DNA from: an uncultured Victivallaceae bacterium
GTDB taxonomy: Bacteria > Verrucomicrobiota > Lentisphaeria > Victivallales > Victivallaceae
Assembly (NCBI GenBank): GCA_944392655.1
Contig: CALXXL010000016.1
Span: 1 to 47,961 of the forward strand
Length of the DNA stretch: 47,961 bases
Direction of reading: 5' to 3'
In this document: positions 16,763 to 25,855 of the stretch, piece by piece
Position numbering within the stretch: position 1 is the first letter of the stretch
Layout of the letters: each line of letters opens with the position of its first letter
Notes under the pieces: model-generated
What the model saw: only the letters and a program-made list of their open reading frames with translations
Databases searched by the model: none
Told to the model about the DNA's origin: nothing
Made by a program: the position numbers and the translations under genes

Positions 16763-17701
16763 TTATTTTTTCCTGCCGATAAAGACAGCTCTTACGGGTG
16801 CGGGGAATCCCTCTACGGTGCGTCCCGGGTCATCCGGATCGAGGAAATCCCTGAGCGACTGATAACTCATCCACGGGGTAGATCTCTGTTCTTCGCATGT
16901 AGTTGCCGCCACGTTTACGGAGCTGACTTCGGCGAATCCTGCGCGTGAAAGTTTTCCGATCATGCCGGGGATGGATGGAATCTCATGCACGTTGCGCATT
17001 TTAGCATACCGTCCATTGATGATAAGCGGGTCATTGCCGGTTGCGATAAGGGTTTCGACGACGGCGGTTCCGCCCGGAGCGAGCATATTAAAAATTCCGT
17101 TCAGGTGTTCCTGGGGATTTTTGCGGTGATATATCACACCCATGGAGAATATCATATCAAACTTGCACCTTTCGGGGGGGAACTCCTCGATTGCGAGCGG
17201 CAGTACGGCGGCGGGTATATTGCCCAGGAATCTGCGTACGGCCCAGAATTGAGCGAAAGATCGCCAGTAAGGTTCGATGCCGAGAGCGAACCTGGCGCCT
17301 GCTCCGGCCATGCGGCAGAGGTGATATCCTGATCCGCATCCGATATCGAGGACTCTGGCGTTTTTAATTTCGTTTTTAATGAACGGGAAGAGTCTGTTCC
17401 ACTTGAAATCGCTGCGCCACTCGGTATCGATATTAATTCCGGCGATCTGCCACGGACCTTTGCGCCACGGGTGGAGGGCGAGGAGCAGCTGTTTCAGGGT
17501 ATCCTCCTGCGGGCATACGCCCAGAGCCTGAACGGTATCGCTGTCGAGGATGGTCTGCCGGTGAATGAACTCGATTTGGGATAGTTGTCTCAAAATCTCC
17601 TCCATTTCCGGCCAGTCTCCGTGTGGGCGTGTAATAAACGCCTGTTCGGATTCCGGTTTAAATGGGGTGATTTCCGGCAGTTGTTCCCATGGTATAATCA
17701 T
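16763..17701 (-). CDS. cmoB: tRNA U34 carboxymethyltransferase CmoB
   Basis: Transfers the carboxymethyl group of carboxy-SAM to 5-hydroxyuridine 34 to make cmo5U, which widens wobble decoding. The SAM loop VLDIGCGSGYHLCRM is at about residue 113; GVIYHRKNPQEHL, RYAKMRNVHEIPS, EEQRSTPWM and FLDPDDPGRTVEGFPAP are all CmoB signatures. 312 residues is close to the usual 323. Its ATG overlaps the cmoA stop (ATGA), so the two enzymes are made together. Confidence 0.95.
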   Translation of the reverse strand: MIIPWEQLPEITPFKPESEQAFITRPHGDWPEMEEILRQLSQIEFIHRQTILDSDTVQALGVCPQEDTLKQLLLALHPWRKGPWQIAGINIDTEWRSDFKWNRLFPFIKNEIKNARVLDIGCGSGYHLCRMAGAGARFALGIEPYWRSFAQFWAVRRFLGNIPAAVLPLAIEEFPPERCKFDMIFSMGVIYHRKNPQEHLNGIFNMLAPGGTAVVETLIATGNDPLIINGRYAKMRNVHEIPSIPGMIGKLSRAGFAEVSSVNVAATTCEEQRSTPWMSYQSLRDFLDPDDPGRTVEGFPAPVRAVFIGRKK

Positions 17702-18423
17702 AGTTTGAAAGCGGCTACGGAGGCGAAGTTAAGGCTCTGGAACCAGAGTTCCGGAGTAGCGAACCCGGCGTTTTCGAGCCGTTTAAAGAGTGACAATTTT
17801 GATTCCGGCTTCTGAACCGCCTCGAGTGCCTCTCTTTTCTGTTTAATTTCGAGGGGTGAATAGTTGCCGTATATCTGTTTCCACAGGTGATAAATGCGGA
17901 CGAATTTCGGGTTATTCTCCTGTTTATCGGCGTTGATTTTATCGGAGACGAGCAGGAGTCCTCCGGGGACGAGTGCGTCAAAGATCTTTTTAAACAGGTT
18001 ATCGCGTTCCATTTCCGGGATGAACTGTATAAGGTAGTTGCATACGATGATGGAAGCTGGTTCGAACTTCAGCTGGCAAACGTCGGCGGTAGCTACATGA
18101 ACATTGGGGAAGCCGGCGAGATTTTCGCGGCATTTTGCGGTCATATCCGGAGATGAATCGACGGCATATATAAGCGGATTGTGTTCACTCATTGCCTCCG
18201 CGATGGCGCGTGAAGTTTCGCCGAGGGAGCATCCGAGGTCATATACAGCGGTTCCCGGCTGGAAGAATCCGGTGGCGAAAACGGCGGTCATTGCGGTAAC
18301 GAGTTCATATCCGGGTACAGATCTGCGGATCATATTGCTGAAAACGGCGGTAACTTTAGCGTCGAACTTGAAATCTTCAACGTGATCGAGTTTGCCGGCA
18401 AAAATTGTATCAATCTGGGTCAT
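17698..18423 (-). CDS. cmoA: Carboxy-S-adenosyl-L-methionine synthase CmoA
   Basis: Makes carboxy-SAM from SAM and prephenate, the donor used by CmoB. Family marks: RSVPGYELVTAMTAVFATGF, the SAM loop VYDLGCSLGETSRAI (about residues 58-72), and VCNYLIQFIPEMERDNLFKK. 241 residues is normal (about 247). The gene overlaps the upstream HPr-kinase-like gene and the downstream cmoB by four bases each (ATGA). Prephenate links it to the aromatic pathway that includes aroQ elsewhere in this window. Confidence 0.95.
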   Translation of the reverse strand: MTQIDTIFAGKLDHVEDFKFDAKVTAVFSNMIRRSVPGYELVTAMTAVFATGFFQPGTAVYDLGCSLGETSRAIAEAMSEHNPLIYAVDSSPDMTAKCRENLAGFPNVHVATADVCQLKFEPASIIVCNYLIQFIPEMERDNLFKKIFDALVPGGLLLVSDKINADKQENNPKFVRIYHLWKQIYGNYSPLEIKQKREALEAVQKPESKLSLFKRLENAGFATPELWFQSLNFASVAAFKL

Positions 18424-19310
18424 GATTCAAAAACCTGCCGCATGGGGGTCCAGAAATCGCCGTCGATAGTGGCGAAGAGGTGGTATGCTGGTATTTTCCT
18501 AACCGCGCTGGTACCGAGGGATAGAGCTTTAAGGAACAACTCTTTGCGTATATTGTCCGGCATTCTGCCGAGTTCGAGTTTGGTCATATCGCCGATGGAC
18601 TTGGTAAATCCTACGATTGCCTGCATTTTATCGAGCGGTTCGACGGCGTTTTTATCGCGGTCGAGCATAAACAGTCCTTCGACTTTAACAGTTTTGGTGC
18701 CGTCGAAAGTTCTGGGTTTATCGGTATTGGCGAAATAGATGCTCCATGTGGGTACTGGCTGGGCGAATATGCCGTTGCCGGTATCGGTTAGCAGGAGGCA
18801 GTCGTCGGAATGTATTTTCCATGGTGGGGGGAGTCTTCTTGCGGCGGTGCTTTTACCGATGCCTGAGGGGCCGCTTATAATAGCGCCTTTGCCGTTGAGT
18901 TCGGCGAGGATGCCGTGAACGCATACAGTATTGGCGTGAATAAGCAGCGGCAGAACGCCGAGGTAGTACAAACAGCGCATCAGGAATCCGGTTTTCTGTT
19001 CGTTGAGATATCTGCCTTTAACGAGATAAACGTCGATAATTTTCTTTTTGGGGTTAAGGTGAACGGTGAGATAATTTTCCGGATAGGTAATGACTTCCGG
19101 GTCGGGGCTGGAGATATATTTTTCGGCCTCTTCGCGCTGAATTTCGGTAAACCGGCATCCGAAGGCGTCATCCGGCATGCTGTCGACGCTTTTAAGCCCG
19201 GCGATATTGGCGATGCGCTGAATAATTTCAGTAGCGAATGGTCCGGTTGCCTGATAAAAAGTTGCGCCGCCTCCGGCCACGGGCAACATAGCGGTAAAAG
19301 TTTCGCGCAT
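18420..19310 (-). CDS. HPr-kinase/ScmC-like P-loop protein
   Basis: A 296-residue protein whose C-terminal half has the HPr kinase fold: VHGILAELNGKGAIISG, P-loop GPSGIGKST (147-155), then RRLPPPWKIHSDDCLLL with the Asp pair at 169-170 and PVPTWS after it. The His before the P-loop, the P-loop Lys and the Asp pair, key to HPr kinase chemistry, are intact. The RRLPPPW and PVPTWS stretches are most like ScmC of the SynChlorMet peptide cassettes, but no radical SAM or PqqD-like gene is present. Target unknown. It heads a translationally coupled unit with cmoA and cmoB. AAGGA precedes the ATG; TATAAT at 19335-19330 (minus) is a likely -10 box. Confidence 0.75.
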   Translation of the reverse strand: MRETFTAMLPVAGGGATFYQATGPFATEIIQRIANIAGLKSVDSMPDDAFGCRFTEIQREEAEKYISSPDPEVITYPENYLTVHLNPKKKIIDVYLVKGRYLNEQKTGFLMRCLYYLGVLPLLIHANTVCVHGILAELNGKGAIISGPSGIGKSTAARRLPPPWKIHSDDCLLLTDTGNGIFAQPVPTWSIYFANTDKPRTFDGTKTVKVEGLFMLDRDKNAVEPLDKMQAIVGFTKSIGDMTKLELGRMPDNIRKELFLKALSLGTSAVRKIPAYHLFATIDGDFWTPMRQVFES

Positions 19311-19386
19311 AAAAAATCCTTAATTTATCATTATATAACTATAAGAAATAATTTAAGTGCGAAGCCCTGAAAATCAAGCGTACCGG

Positions 19387-19415
19387 TTGATATTTGGGTT
19401 AATATAAGCTAAATT
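19387..19415 (+). promoter_or_regulatory. Promoter of queH, probably leaderless
   Basis: TTGATA (19387-19392), 17 bp, TAAATT (19410-19415). The expected start of transcription (19421-19423) is one to three bases before the queH ATG at 19424. Confidence 0.65.
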
Positions 19416-19423
19416 AATCTATT

Positions 19424-20011
19424 ATGAAAAAGCCAGGTAAAAACATTCCGGAATTGAAAGGGCGTTCGCTGTTGCTGCACGTCTGCTGCGGACCGTGTGC
19501 GGCAGGCTGTGTTGAACGTCTGTTGGCGCATTACGACCGTGTGGGGCTCTACTATTCGAACAGCAACATCTGCACGGCGGATGAGTTTGAAAAGCGTCTC
19601 TGTTATGTGCGTGAGCTGGCAGACCATTTTGATCTGCCTTTATCGGTGGACAGTTACGATCACGCCTCCTGGCTTTCGGTTACGGAAGAATACCGGGAAG
19701 AGCCGGAGGGCGGTCTGCGCTGTGGTCGCTGTTTCGGTTACAGTCTGGGGCGTGCGGCGGCAGCGGCGGATAGACTGGGTTATGAGTCGTTTGCCACGTC
19801 GCTTACGGTGAGTCCGCGCAAATCGAGCGATCTGGTATTTGCCGCGGGGCGTGAATACAGTGGTTTTACGGAGTGGAATTTCAAGAAGGATTCCGGTTAT
19901 CTGCGTGGATTGGAGCTGGCGAAGGGTTGGAACTTCTACCGTCAGGATTTCTGCGGTTGTGAATTCAGTCTGCGTTCGCGGGAGAAGTCCGGGGCAAACG
20001 GGCAAAGATAG
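19424..20011 (+). CDS. queH: Epoxyqueuosine reductase QueH
   Basis: Last step of queuosine synthesis at tRNA position 34: reduces epoxyqueuosine. The family (DUF208) is cobalamin-independent and replaces QueG. Diagnostic cysteines are all present: LHVCCGPCAAG (about residues 17-27), GLRCGRCFGY (about 105), DFCGCEFS near the C-terminus; YYSNSNI is also typical. 195 residues is usual. There is no ribosome binding site: the upstream bases are AATCTATT. A terminator follows. Other que genes are not in the window. Confidence 0.95.
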   Translation: MKKPGKNIPELKGRSLLLHVCCGPCAAGCVERLLAHYDRVGLYYSNSNICTADEFEKRLCYVRELADHFDLPLSVDSYDHASWLSVTEEYREEPEGGLRCGRCFGYSLGRAAAAADRLGYESFATSLTVSPRKSSDLVFAAGREYSGFTEWNFKKDSGYLRGLELAKGWNFYRQDFCGCEFSLRSREKSGANGQR

Positions 20012-20030
20012 AGGGATTTGGTGAAGAAAA

Positions 20031-20061
20031 AAGGCGGAGCGTGTTTTGCGCTTCCGCCTTT
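20031..20061 (+). terminator. Bidirectional terminator between queH and the RND operon
   Basis: Stem AAGGCGGA-GCG with CGC-TTCCGCCTT (one bulge), flanked by A and T runs on both sides. It serves the two convergent transcripts. Confidence 0.8.
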
Positions 20062-20067
20062 ATTATT

Positions 20068-23000
20068 TTACGCTTCGTGGTTATCGTTCTTCTTTTTACG
20101 GAACATAGTCTCGGCGAGGATATATATTACCGGGATAAAGAAGAGGGTGATAAAGGTAGAGCTGGTTAGTCCTCCGATAACCGCTCTGGCCATTGGCGCC
20201 TGAATTTCGCCGCCGTCGCCTACGCCGAGGGCGAGTGGGATAAGGCCGAGTACGGTGGTGAGAGTGGTCATGAGGATCGGTCTCAGGCGTCGTCTTCCGG
20301 CCTCGCACACGGCGGAGTAGAGATCGATTTTCTCCTCTCTGCGGATTAAGTTGGCGGTATCGACGAGGAGGATAGCGTTATTCACCACGATTCCGGCTAG
20401 CATGATGCATCCGATGAAGGACTGGATATTGAATGTGCTTCCGGTGAGGAATAGTGCGATCATAACGCCGATAAATGCGAGCGGCACGGAGAACATTACG
20501 ACCAGCGGGTCGCGTAGGGATTCGAACTGACACGCCATAACCATATAAACGAGAACGAGGGCAAGGAGGAAAGCCGCGGTCAACTCCTGGAAAGCCTCCT
20601 GCTGATCCTCATAATCTCCGGATATGGATATGGTGAAGTCGCTGGGTATGGCGACTCTGGCGATGCACTCCTGAATCTCTGCGGCGACGGATCCCAGGTC
20701 GCGTCCGGCGATATTAACGGATAGGGTGATAAGTCGCTCCTGATTTTTGCGGTCGATAACGACTGCTCCGGTGGTGCTTTCGACGGAGACGAGGTTGCGC
20801 AGGATGACCTGATCACCGTTCTGGTTGCGGATAGTCATATCGAGGAGTTCGTCGATAGAGAGGAGGTCGGAATCCTTAACTTTTACGAGGATGGTATATT
20901 CGTCGCCCTCTTCGCGGTATTCGCCGGCGGATGTTCCTGCGAGTATAGTGCGCAGTGCCTCGGCGATCTGCTTGACGGAGACCTGCAAATCGGCGGCCTT
21001 CTGGCGGTCGATGCGCAGCTGTTCTTCCGGGGTACCGGAGTCGCGGCTGTTTTCGACGAAGGTAACGCCTTCAATCTGTTCAATTTCGCTGATGAGTTGA
21101 GCTGCGATAGCGTCTGCGGTCTGGAAATCATATCCCCGCAGTTCGACCTGTATGGAATCGCTGGAGCTGCCACCCATCATCATACCGGTTTCGGCGCGCC
21201 ATCTTATAGTAGCGCCGGGGATGCTGTCAAAGTGTTCGCCGAGCAGGAGAGCGATCTCCTCGTTGGAGCGTTCGCGTTCGCTTCTTGAGAGCAGTTTGAT
21301 ATTAAAATTTGCCTTGTGTCCGCCAGATGCGCGCCAGCTTGAGCTTCCTGCGCTGGTGGTCCACCCGGTCATTTCGGGGACGAGTTTCCGTAAATCGTCC
21401 TCCATGGAGATGACGGTATTATTAACCTCTTCGGGTGATGTTCCAACGGCCTCTTCCAGGGTGGCTCTTATTCCCCCTGCGTCGCTTTTGGGCATAAATT
21501 CGGTACCGATGTGAGGTACGAGGAATATAGATCCGGCGAACAGAGCCAGTGCGATAATAATGGTAATGGTTTTATGGTTGATAGCGTCGCGCAGTATATC
21601 GGAGTATGTATTCTCCATTTTCTCGAAGATTCTGCCTGACCATGCGAATAGGCGCAGTCCCAGGCTCTCTTTTCCGTCGTTGTGATGAACGCTTTTTTTG
21701 AGGGTATGCCCGGCCATACACGGTACTATGGTAACGGCGGTGAATAGCGAGCAGAGGAGGGAGAATAGCACGACTACGGCGAACTGTCCGAACATAACGC
21801 CGGTCACGCCCTTTACGAATACTAAAGGCAGGAATACAGCGAGGGTGGTGAGAGTACTTGCGGTGATAGCGGCGAAAACCTCGGAAGTACCTTTAATAGC
21901 GGCCTTATCGCTTGGCATATCGTTATCTCTGAGTCGGGTAATATTTTCGAGTACGACGATGGAGTTGTCGACGAGCATCCCGATACCGAGAGCCAGCCCT
22001 CCGAGCGTCATGATATTGAGGGTATATCCGCAGAAATATATGAGAGCGAATGTTGCGACGATGGACATTGGAATACTTACGGCGATGATGAATGTACTGC
22101 GTATATTTCTGAGGAAGAAGAGCAGTACGATCACGGCGAGCACGCCGCCGTAGATCGCAGAATCGGCGACGCTGGCGAGAGATTGTTTAATATAGTCTGC
22201 CTCGTTGCGGACCGGGAAGATTTTAATCATGGGCATCTCTTTATTGATCTTCTCGATCTCTTCGAGTACGCCGTCGGCGACCTGTACGGTATTTGCGCCG
22301 GACTGTTTATATATGGACATAAAAATGCCGGGTTTGCCGTTGACGCGCACATAATTGGTTTCGTCGGCGTGTGTATCGACCACTTCGCCGATATCGCGTA
22401 TTCTCACGGGTACTCCGTCGCGTGTAGCGATCACGAGGTCGCTGATTTCGTCGATGGAGTTAAATATACCCGGAGTGCGTACGCGCACTTCGATGCGGTT
22501 CTGTTTCAGGTTTCCGGCGGGGGTGGTAACGTTGCTGTTCTGGATTTTGGAGAGGACCTCATCGAGGGTGAGTTCGAGGGTTTTAATTCTGTCGCGGTCG
22601 AAGAGGATCTGTATTTCGCGTTCGAGTCCGCCTGAGATAGTAGCAGATGCGACGCCGTCGATACGTTCCAGCCGGTATACAACCTGGTCGTCGAGTAGTT
22701 CTCTGGCCTCCATAAGGTCGAGGTCGGTACCGATGCCGAGCCGGACAATTGGCGTACTTGCGGAGTCGAATTTGCGTAGGGTTGGTCGGTCGGCGTCGTC
22801 GGGGAGTCTGGCGATAATGCGGTCGATGCGGTCGCGCACGTCGCTGGCAGCCTCATCGAGGTTGGTGCCCCATGTAAATTCGATAACGACGGAGCTGGTG
22901 CCTTCGCTGGATGAGCTGGATACGGTATCGACGCCTGACACCGCGCTGACGGTCTCTTCTATGGGTCTTGAGATCAGCTGTTCGACCTCTTCCGGGCTGG

Positions 23001-23160
23001 CGTCCTCGTATGTAGTATTGATAGAAATAGCCGGGTAGGTGATTTCGGGCATCAGGTCAACCGGCAGAGATTTAAGTGCGACGCCGCCTAATATGACGAC
23101 GATAGACGCGCACATACCGATAAACACCGGTCTTTTAACGGAGAATTCAGGTACGCTCAT
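20068..23160 (-). CDS. RND efflux transporter (AcrB/HAE1 family)
   Basis: A 1030-residue inner-membrane proton-driven exporter with the full RND layout: helix 1 at the N-terminus (RPVFIGMCASIVVILGGVAL), a first periplasmic loop starting EITYPAISINTTYEDASPEE, helices 2-6, a second large loop, and helices 7-12 ending RPILMTTLTTVLGLIPLALG. In helix 4, GMLVDNSIVVLEN keeps the first proton-relay Asp, with Asn in place of the second Asp of AcrB, as in many related pumps. It lies 6 bp after its adaptor gene. No outer-membrane TolC-type gene is nearby. Substrates unknown. Confidence 0.93.
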   Translation of the reverse strand: MSVPEFSVKRPVFIGMCASIVVILGGVALKSLPVDLMPEITYPAISINTTYEDASPEEVEQLISRPIEETVSAVSGVDTVSSSSSEGTSSVVIEFTWGTNLDEAASDVRDRIDRIIARLPDDADRPTLRKFDSASTPIVRLGIGTDLDLMEARELLDDQVVYRLERIDGVASATISGGLEREIQILFDRDRIKTLELTLDEVLSKIQNSNVTTPAGNLKQNRIEVRVRTPGIFNSIDEISDLVIATRDGVPVRIRDIGEVVDTHADETNYVRVNGKPGIFMSIYKQSGANTVQVADGVLEEIEKINKEMPMIKIFPVRNEADYIKQSLASVADSAIYGGVLAVIVLLFFLRNIRSTFIIAVSIPMSIVATFALIYFCGYTLNIMTLGGLALGIGMLVDNSIVVLENITRLRDNDMPSDKAAIKGTSEVFAAITASTLTTLAVFLPLVFVKGVTGVMFGQFAVVVLFSLLCSLFTAVTIVPCMAGHTLKKSVHHNDGKESLGLRLFAWSGRIFEKMENTYSDILRDAINHKTITIIIALALFAGSIFLVPHIGTEFMPKSDAGGIRATLEEAVGTSPEEVNNTVISMEDDLRKLVPEMTGWTTSAGSSSWRASGGHKANFNIKLLSRSERERSNEEIALLLGEHFDSIPGATIRWRAETGMMMGGSSSDSIQVELRGYDFQTADAIAAQLISEIEQIEGVTFVENSRDSGTPEEQLRIDRQKAADLQVSVKQIAEALRTILAGTSAGEYREEGDEYTILVKVKDSDLLSIDELLDMTIRNQNGDQVILRNLVSVESTTGAVVIDRKNQERLITLSVNIAGRDLGSVAAEIQECIARVAIPSDFTISISGDYEDQQEAFQELTAAFLLALVLVYMVMACQFESLRDPLVVMFSVPLAFIGVMIALFLTGSTFNIQSFIGCIMLAGIVVNNAILLVDTANLIRREEKIDLYSAVCEAGRRRLRPILMTTLTTVLGLIPLALGVGDGGEIQAPMARAVIGGLTSSTFITLFFIPVIYILAETMFRKKKNDNHEA

Positions 23161-23166
23161 AATGTT

Positions 23167-24336
23167 TTATTCTCCTGCATCCTGGTTATTTTCGGGCAGA
23201 TAAACGAACGATCCGTCGGCGATCTGGTGATTGCCGAGGGTGATAACGGGTTTATCGATATTTTCCGGTTCATTAATGGTAATCCAGTTACCGTTCTGTA
23301 TTCCGGTGGTGACAGGGATAAAAGAGGCGGTTCCGTTCTCTTCGTTATACACGAATACGCCGGTAACGTCGTTGCGTTTGGTAACAGCTTCGAGTGGAAC
23401 GGAGAGCATATTGTCGTATGTGCCGAAGTTGATGCGTACGCGTACGAACATCCCCGGTCTGAGTTTAAGTTCTCCGTTGGGGATTTCGAGCAGTGCGCTG
23501 CCCTGTCTGGTATATTCGTTGATTGCCTTGGAGATCTGGACGACCTTGCCGTAGAATACCTTACCCGGGAAAGCGTCGGTAGTGATTTCGGCGGTATGCC
23601 CGAGCTTCAGTTTCGGGTAATCTTTTTCGACGATATTGATTTCGGCCTTGAGTTTATCGATATCGATAACGCTGATGATGGACTGGTTGGCGGACATGAG
23701 CTGACCTTCGTCGACGAATCTCTGTCCGACGAATCTCTCCCCCTCTTTCCAGTCAGCCTTAAGAACGGTATCATCGAGTTTAGTCTGTGCGTTGTCGAGG
23801 ATGGCGGAGAGTCTGGCGACGTCTGCGGTTCTCATTTTGACGATAGCCTGTTGGGACTTGAAGTTGGTTTCGGCGATTTCGAGCTGCGACTCGCTGTATA
23901 CTCTGCTTTCGCGGAGGCGCAGATTGCGGTCGTATTCGCGTTCGGCCTGATTGAGGGCGATTTGTGCCTCGATAAGCTGGGCCTTACTGATTTCGAGATC
24001 GGCCTTGGCCTGTTCCACAGCCTGGATATATTCGGTATCGTCGAGTTTGGCGATGATATCTCCGGGTTCGATTTTATCACCCAGGTGTACATTGAGTTCT
24101 TCGAGTCTTCCGCCGACTTTTGGTGAGAGTTCGAACGAGCTGTCGGCACGGAGGGTTCCGGTAAACTCTCTTGAGTCGAGCATCTGCCGTCTTTCCGGAT
24201 GGACGACGGCCACGGCGATTTTCTTAACTGGTTTGTCTTCAACGGTCTGATTGGCTTTCTGATAGAACTTGTATCCGGTCATAGCCGCGATTGCCGCTAC
24301 AGCCAGAACCAGAAAAAAATAGGTTTTTTTCTTCAT
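23167..24336 (-). CDS. RND efflux periplasmic adaptor (membrane fusion protein)
   Basis: A 389-residue adaptor that links the inner-membrane pump to an outer-membrane channel. It has an N-terminal anchor (residues 4-19, KTYFFLVLAVAAIAAM) and then the lipoyl half-motif SPKVGGRLEELNVHLGDKIE (about 70-89), a long coiled-coil hairpin (about 105-180, rich in EQAKADLEISKAQLIEA-like heptads), the second lipoyl half, and a beta barrel with LRPGMFVRVRI. It is first in the two-gene operon. GAGGAA-type site precedes the ATG. Confidence 0.92.
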   Translation of the reverse strand: MKKKTYFFLVLAVAAIAAMTGYKFYQKANQTVEDKPVKKIAVAVVHPERRQMLDSREFTGTLRADSSFELSPKVGGRLEELNVHLGDKIEPGDIIAKLDDTEYIQAVEQAKADLEISKAQLIEAQIALNQAEREYDRNLRLRESRVYSESQLEIAETNFKSQQAIVKMRTADVARLSAILDNAQTKLDDTVLKADWKEGERFVGQRFVDEGQLMSANQSIISVIDIDKLKAEINIVEKDYPKLKLGHTAEITTDAFPGKVFYGKVVQISKAINEYTRQGSALLEIPNGELKLRPGMFVRVRINFGTYDNMLSVPLEAVTKRNDVTGVFVYNEENGTASFIPVTTGIQNGNWITINEPENIDKPVITLGNHQIADGSFVYLPENNQDAGE

Positions 24337-24367
24337 GAGGAATCTGTCCTGAGATATAATGTTTTAA

Positions 24368-24418
24368 CATAATTACATAATTATGGCGGAATATACCTCT
24401 TAAAGTGGATGAAAACAA
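24368..24418 (-). promoter_or_regulatory. Promoter of the RND operon with tandem 8-bp repeat
   Basis: Minus strand: TTGTTT (24418-24413), 17 bp, TATATT (24395-24390). Just downstream, CATAATTA occurs twice in tandem (24368-24375, 24376-24383), and 24376-24385 is a perfect 10-bp palindrome. The position between -10 and start codon suits a repressor site, but no regulator gene adjoins the operon. Confidence 0.5.
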
Positions 24419-24487
24419 TCTCAAAACGTCAAAAAAAATATTTTTTGAATAAGAAAAAAACCGGTATGGTGCTACATTATAGTCATT

Positions 24488-25831
24488 ATGAGAAATGTGA
24501 ATGAAAATAAAAATATGTCATTGCGCAAACTGCGTACCCAGGCGCAGGTCTGTGCTGAATTGTGGCGTACAGTTTGCGTGGAGGTCTTCGGGCGCGGCAA
24601 TGCGGCGGACCGGGTTCTGTCGGGATTGTTGCGGGCGCATCGCGGCGCGGGTTCGCGGGACCGGCGTTTTTATGCGGAGACGATATTCGGTTTTTTCCGT
24701 GGCTGGGGGGTACTGCGTGGACTTTTGAGTGAAGAGAAGCGGGAAAAGTTTGAGCGTACCGGAGAGGGTTGTAATTTCTATGAAGAGAGCGCCTTGCTTT
24801 TAGGCGGCGCATTGTTTGCATTTACGCCTTTATCTCTGCCATTGGCGGCGCAGGTATGGGCGGACGGGCTGAAGGTGCGGCTACCGGGCAAATTCACGCT
24901 GGAGACGATTTGTGAAACGCTGAAGATTCCGCCGGAGTGGAGCTCTTACAGCCGTCTGCTGCCTGAGTGGAGTTACGGGTATATAGACAAATCGCTGAAT
25001 CCTGAGCGTCTTGGTGCGCTTCTGCTGGAGCGTCCGCCGCTGTGGCTGCGTGCGCAGTGTGATGATGTGGATGGGCTGATATCCGAACTTGGCCGTGCTG
25101 GGGTGAATGCAGTCCGTCATCCACTGGTAAAGGATGCGCTTGCGGTCTATGACACGCGTATAAACCTCTATACGCTTGAGGGATTCCGTTCCGGTCGTTT
25201 TGAGATACAGGATCTGGCGTCGCAGGAGATTGGTCTGGTATGCGCGCCGCGTCCGGGTGAGCGTTGGTGGGATGCCTGTGCCGGGGCGGGGGGCAAGAGT
25301 CTCCAACTGGCACAGCTGATGCGCCGCAAGGGTACGGTGGTTGCGTCGGACATCCGGGAGTACAAGCTGGAAGATCTGCGCAAGCGTGCGCGCCGGGCAG
25401 GATTTCCGAACATCCGGACGAAGAGTTGGGATGGCGGAGCATTGCGCTACCGGGACCGCGGTAAGTTTGACGGGGTGCTGGTGGATGCTCCGTGCAGCTG
25501 TTCGGGGACGTGGCGCCGCAATCCGGATGGTCGCTGGATACTGCGTGAAGAGGAGGTAAAGGAGCTGGCTGAGCTTCAGTTGTCGATATTGATGAATGCG
25601 TCGTCGGGGGTAAAGCCCGGCGGGGTGCTGATATACGGAACGTGTTCGATGTTCAGTATGGAGAACACGGGCGTAGTGGAGGCCTTTCTGGCTGGGAATG
25701 GTGATTTTGAGCTGGAAGAGTTCATTTCGCCGCTGACGGGGGAGAAGAGTCCCGGCTATGTTCTGGCCGACATGGGGCATAACAATTCGGATGCGATGTT
25801 TGCGGCGCGTCTGCGCCGTAAAAAGAATTAA
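24488..25831 (+). CDS. RsmB/NOP-type rRNA cytosine-C5 methyltransferase
   Basis: A 447-residue SAM-dependent RNA m5C methyltransferase of the RsmB/NOP2 class, probably acting on 16S rRNA. The N-terminal third is an RsmB-like helical domain; the catalytic domain shows WDACAGAGGKSLQLAQLM (SAM loop, about residue 260), VDAPCSCSGTWRRNPD (the assist Cys motif IV) and YGTCSMFSMEN (the nucleophile Cys, motif VI). I keep ATG 24488; ATG 24515 is possible. Neither has a good ribosome binding site, and a TACATT ten bases before the first ATG could make a near-leaderless mRNA. RsmB is the likely member, but RsmF-like specificity cannot be excluded. Confidence 0.88.
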   Translation: MRNVNENKNMSLRKLRTQAQVCAELWRTVCVEVFGRGNAADRVLSGLLRAHRGAGSRDRRFYAETIFGFFRGWGVLRGLLSEEKREKFERTGEGCNFYEESALLLGGALFAFTPLSLPLAAQVWADGLKVRLPGKFTLETICETLKIPPEWSSYSRLLPEWSYGYIDKSLNPERLGALLLERPPLWLRAQCDDVDGLISELGRAGVNAVRHPLVKDALAVYDTRINLYTLEGFRSGRFEIQDLASQEIGLVCAPRPGERWWDACAGAGGKSLQLAQLMRRKGTVVASDIREYKLEDLRKRARRAGFPNIRTKSWDGGALRYRDRGKFDGVLVDAPCSCSGTWRRNPDGRWILREEEVKELAELQLSILMNASSGVKPGGVLIYGTCSMFSMENTGVVEAFLAGNGDFELEEFISPLTGEKSPGYVLADMGHNNSDAMFAARLRRKKN

Positions 25832-25855
25832 ACATGATGGGGTGGTTGTAGAGCT

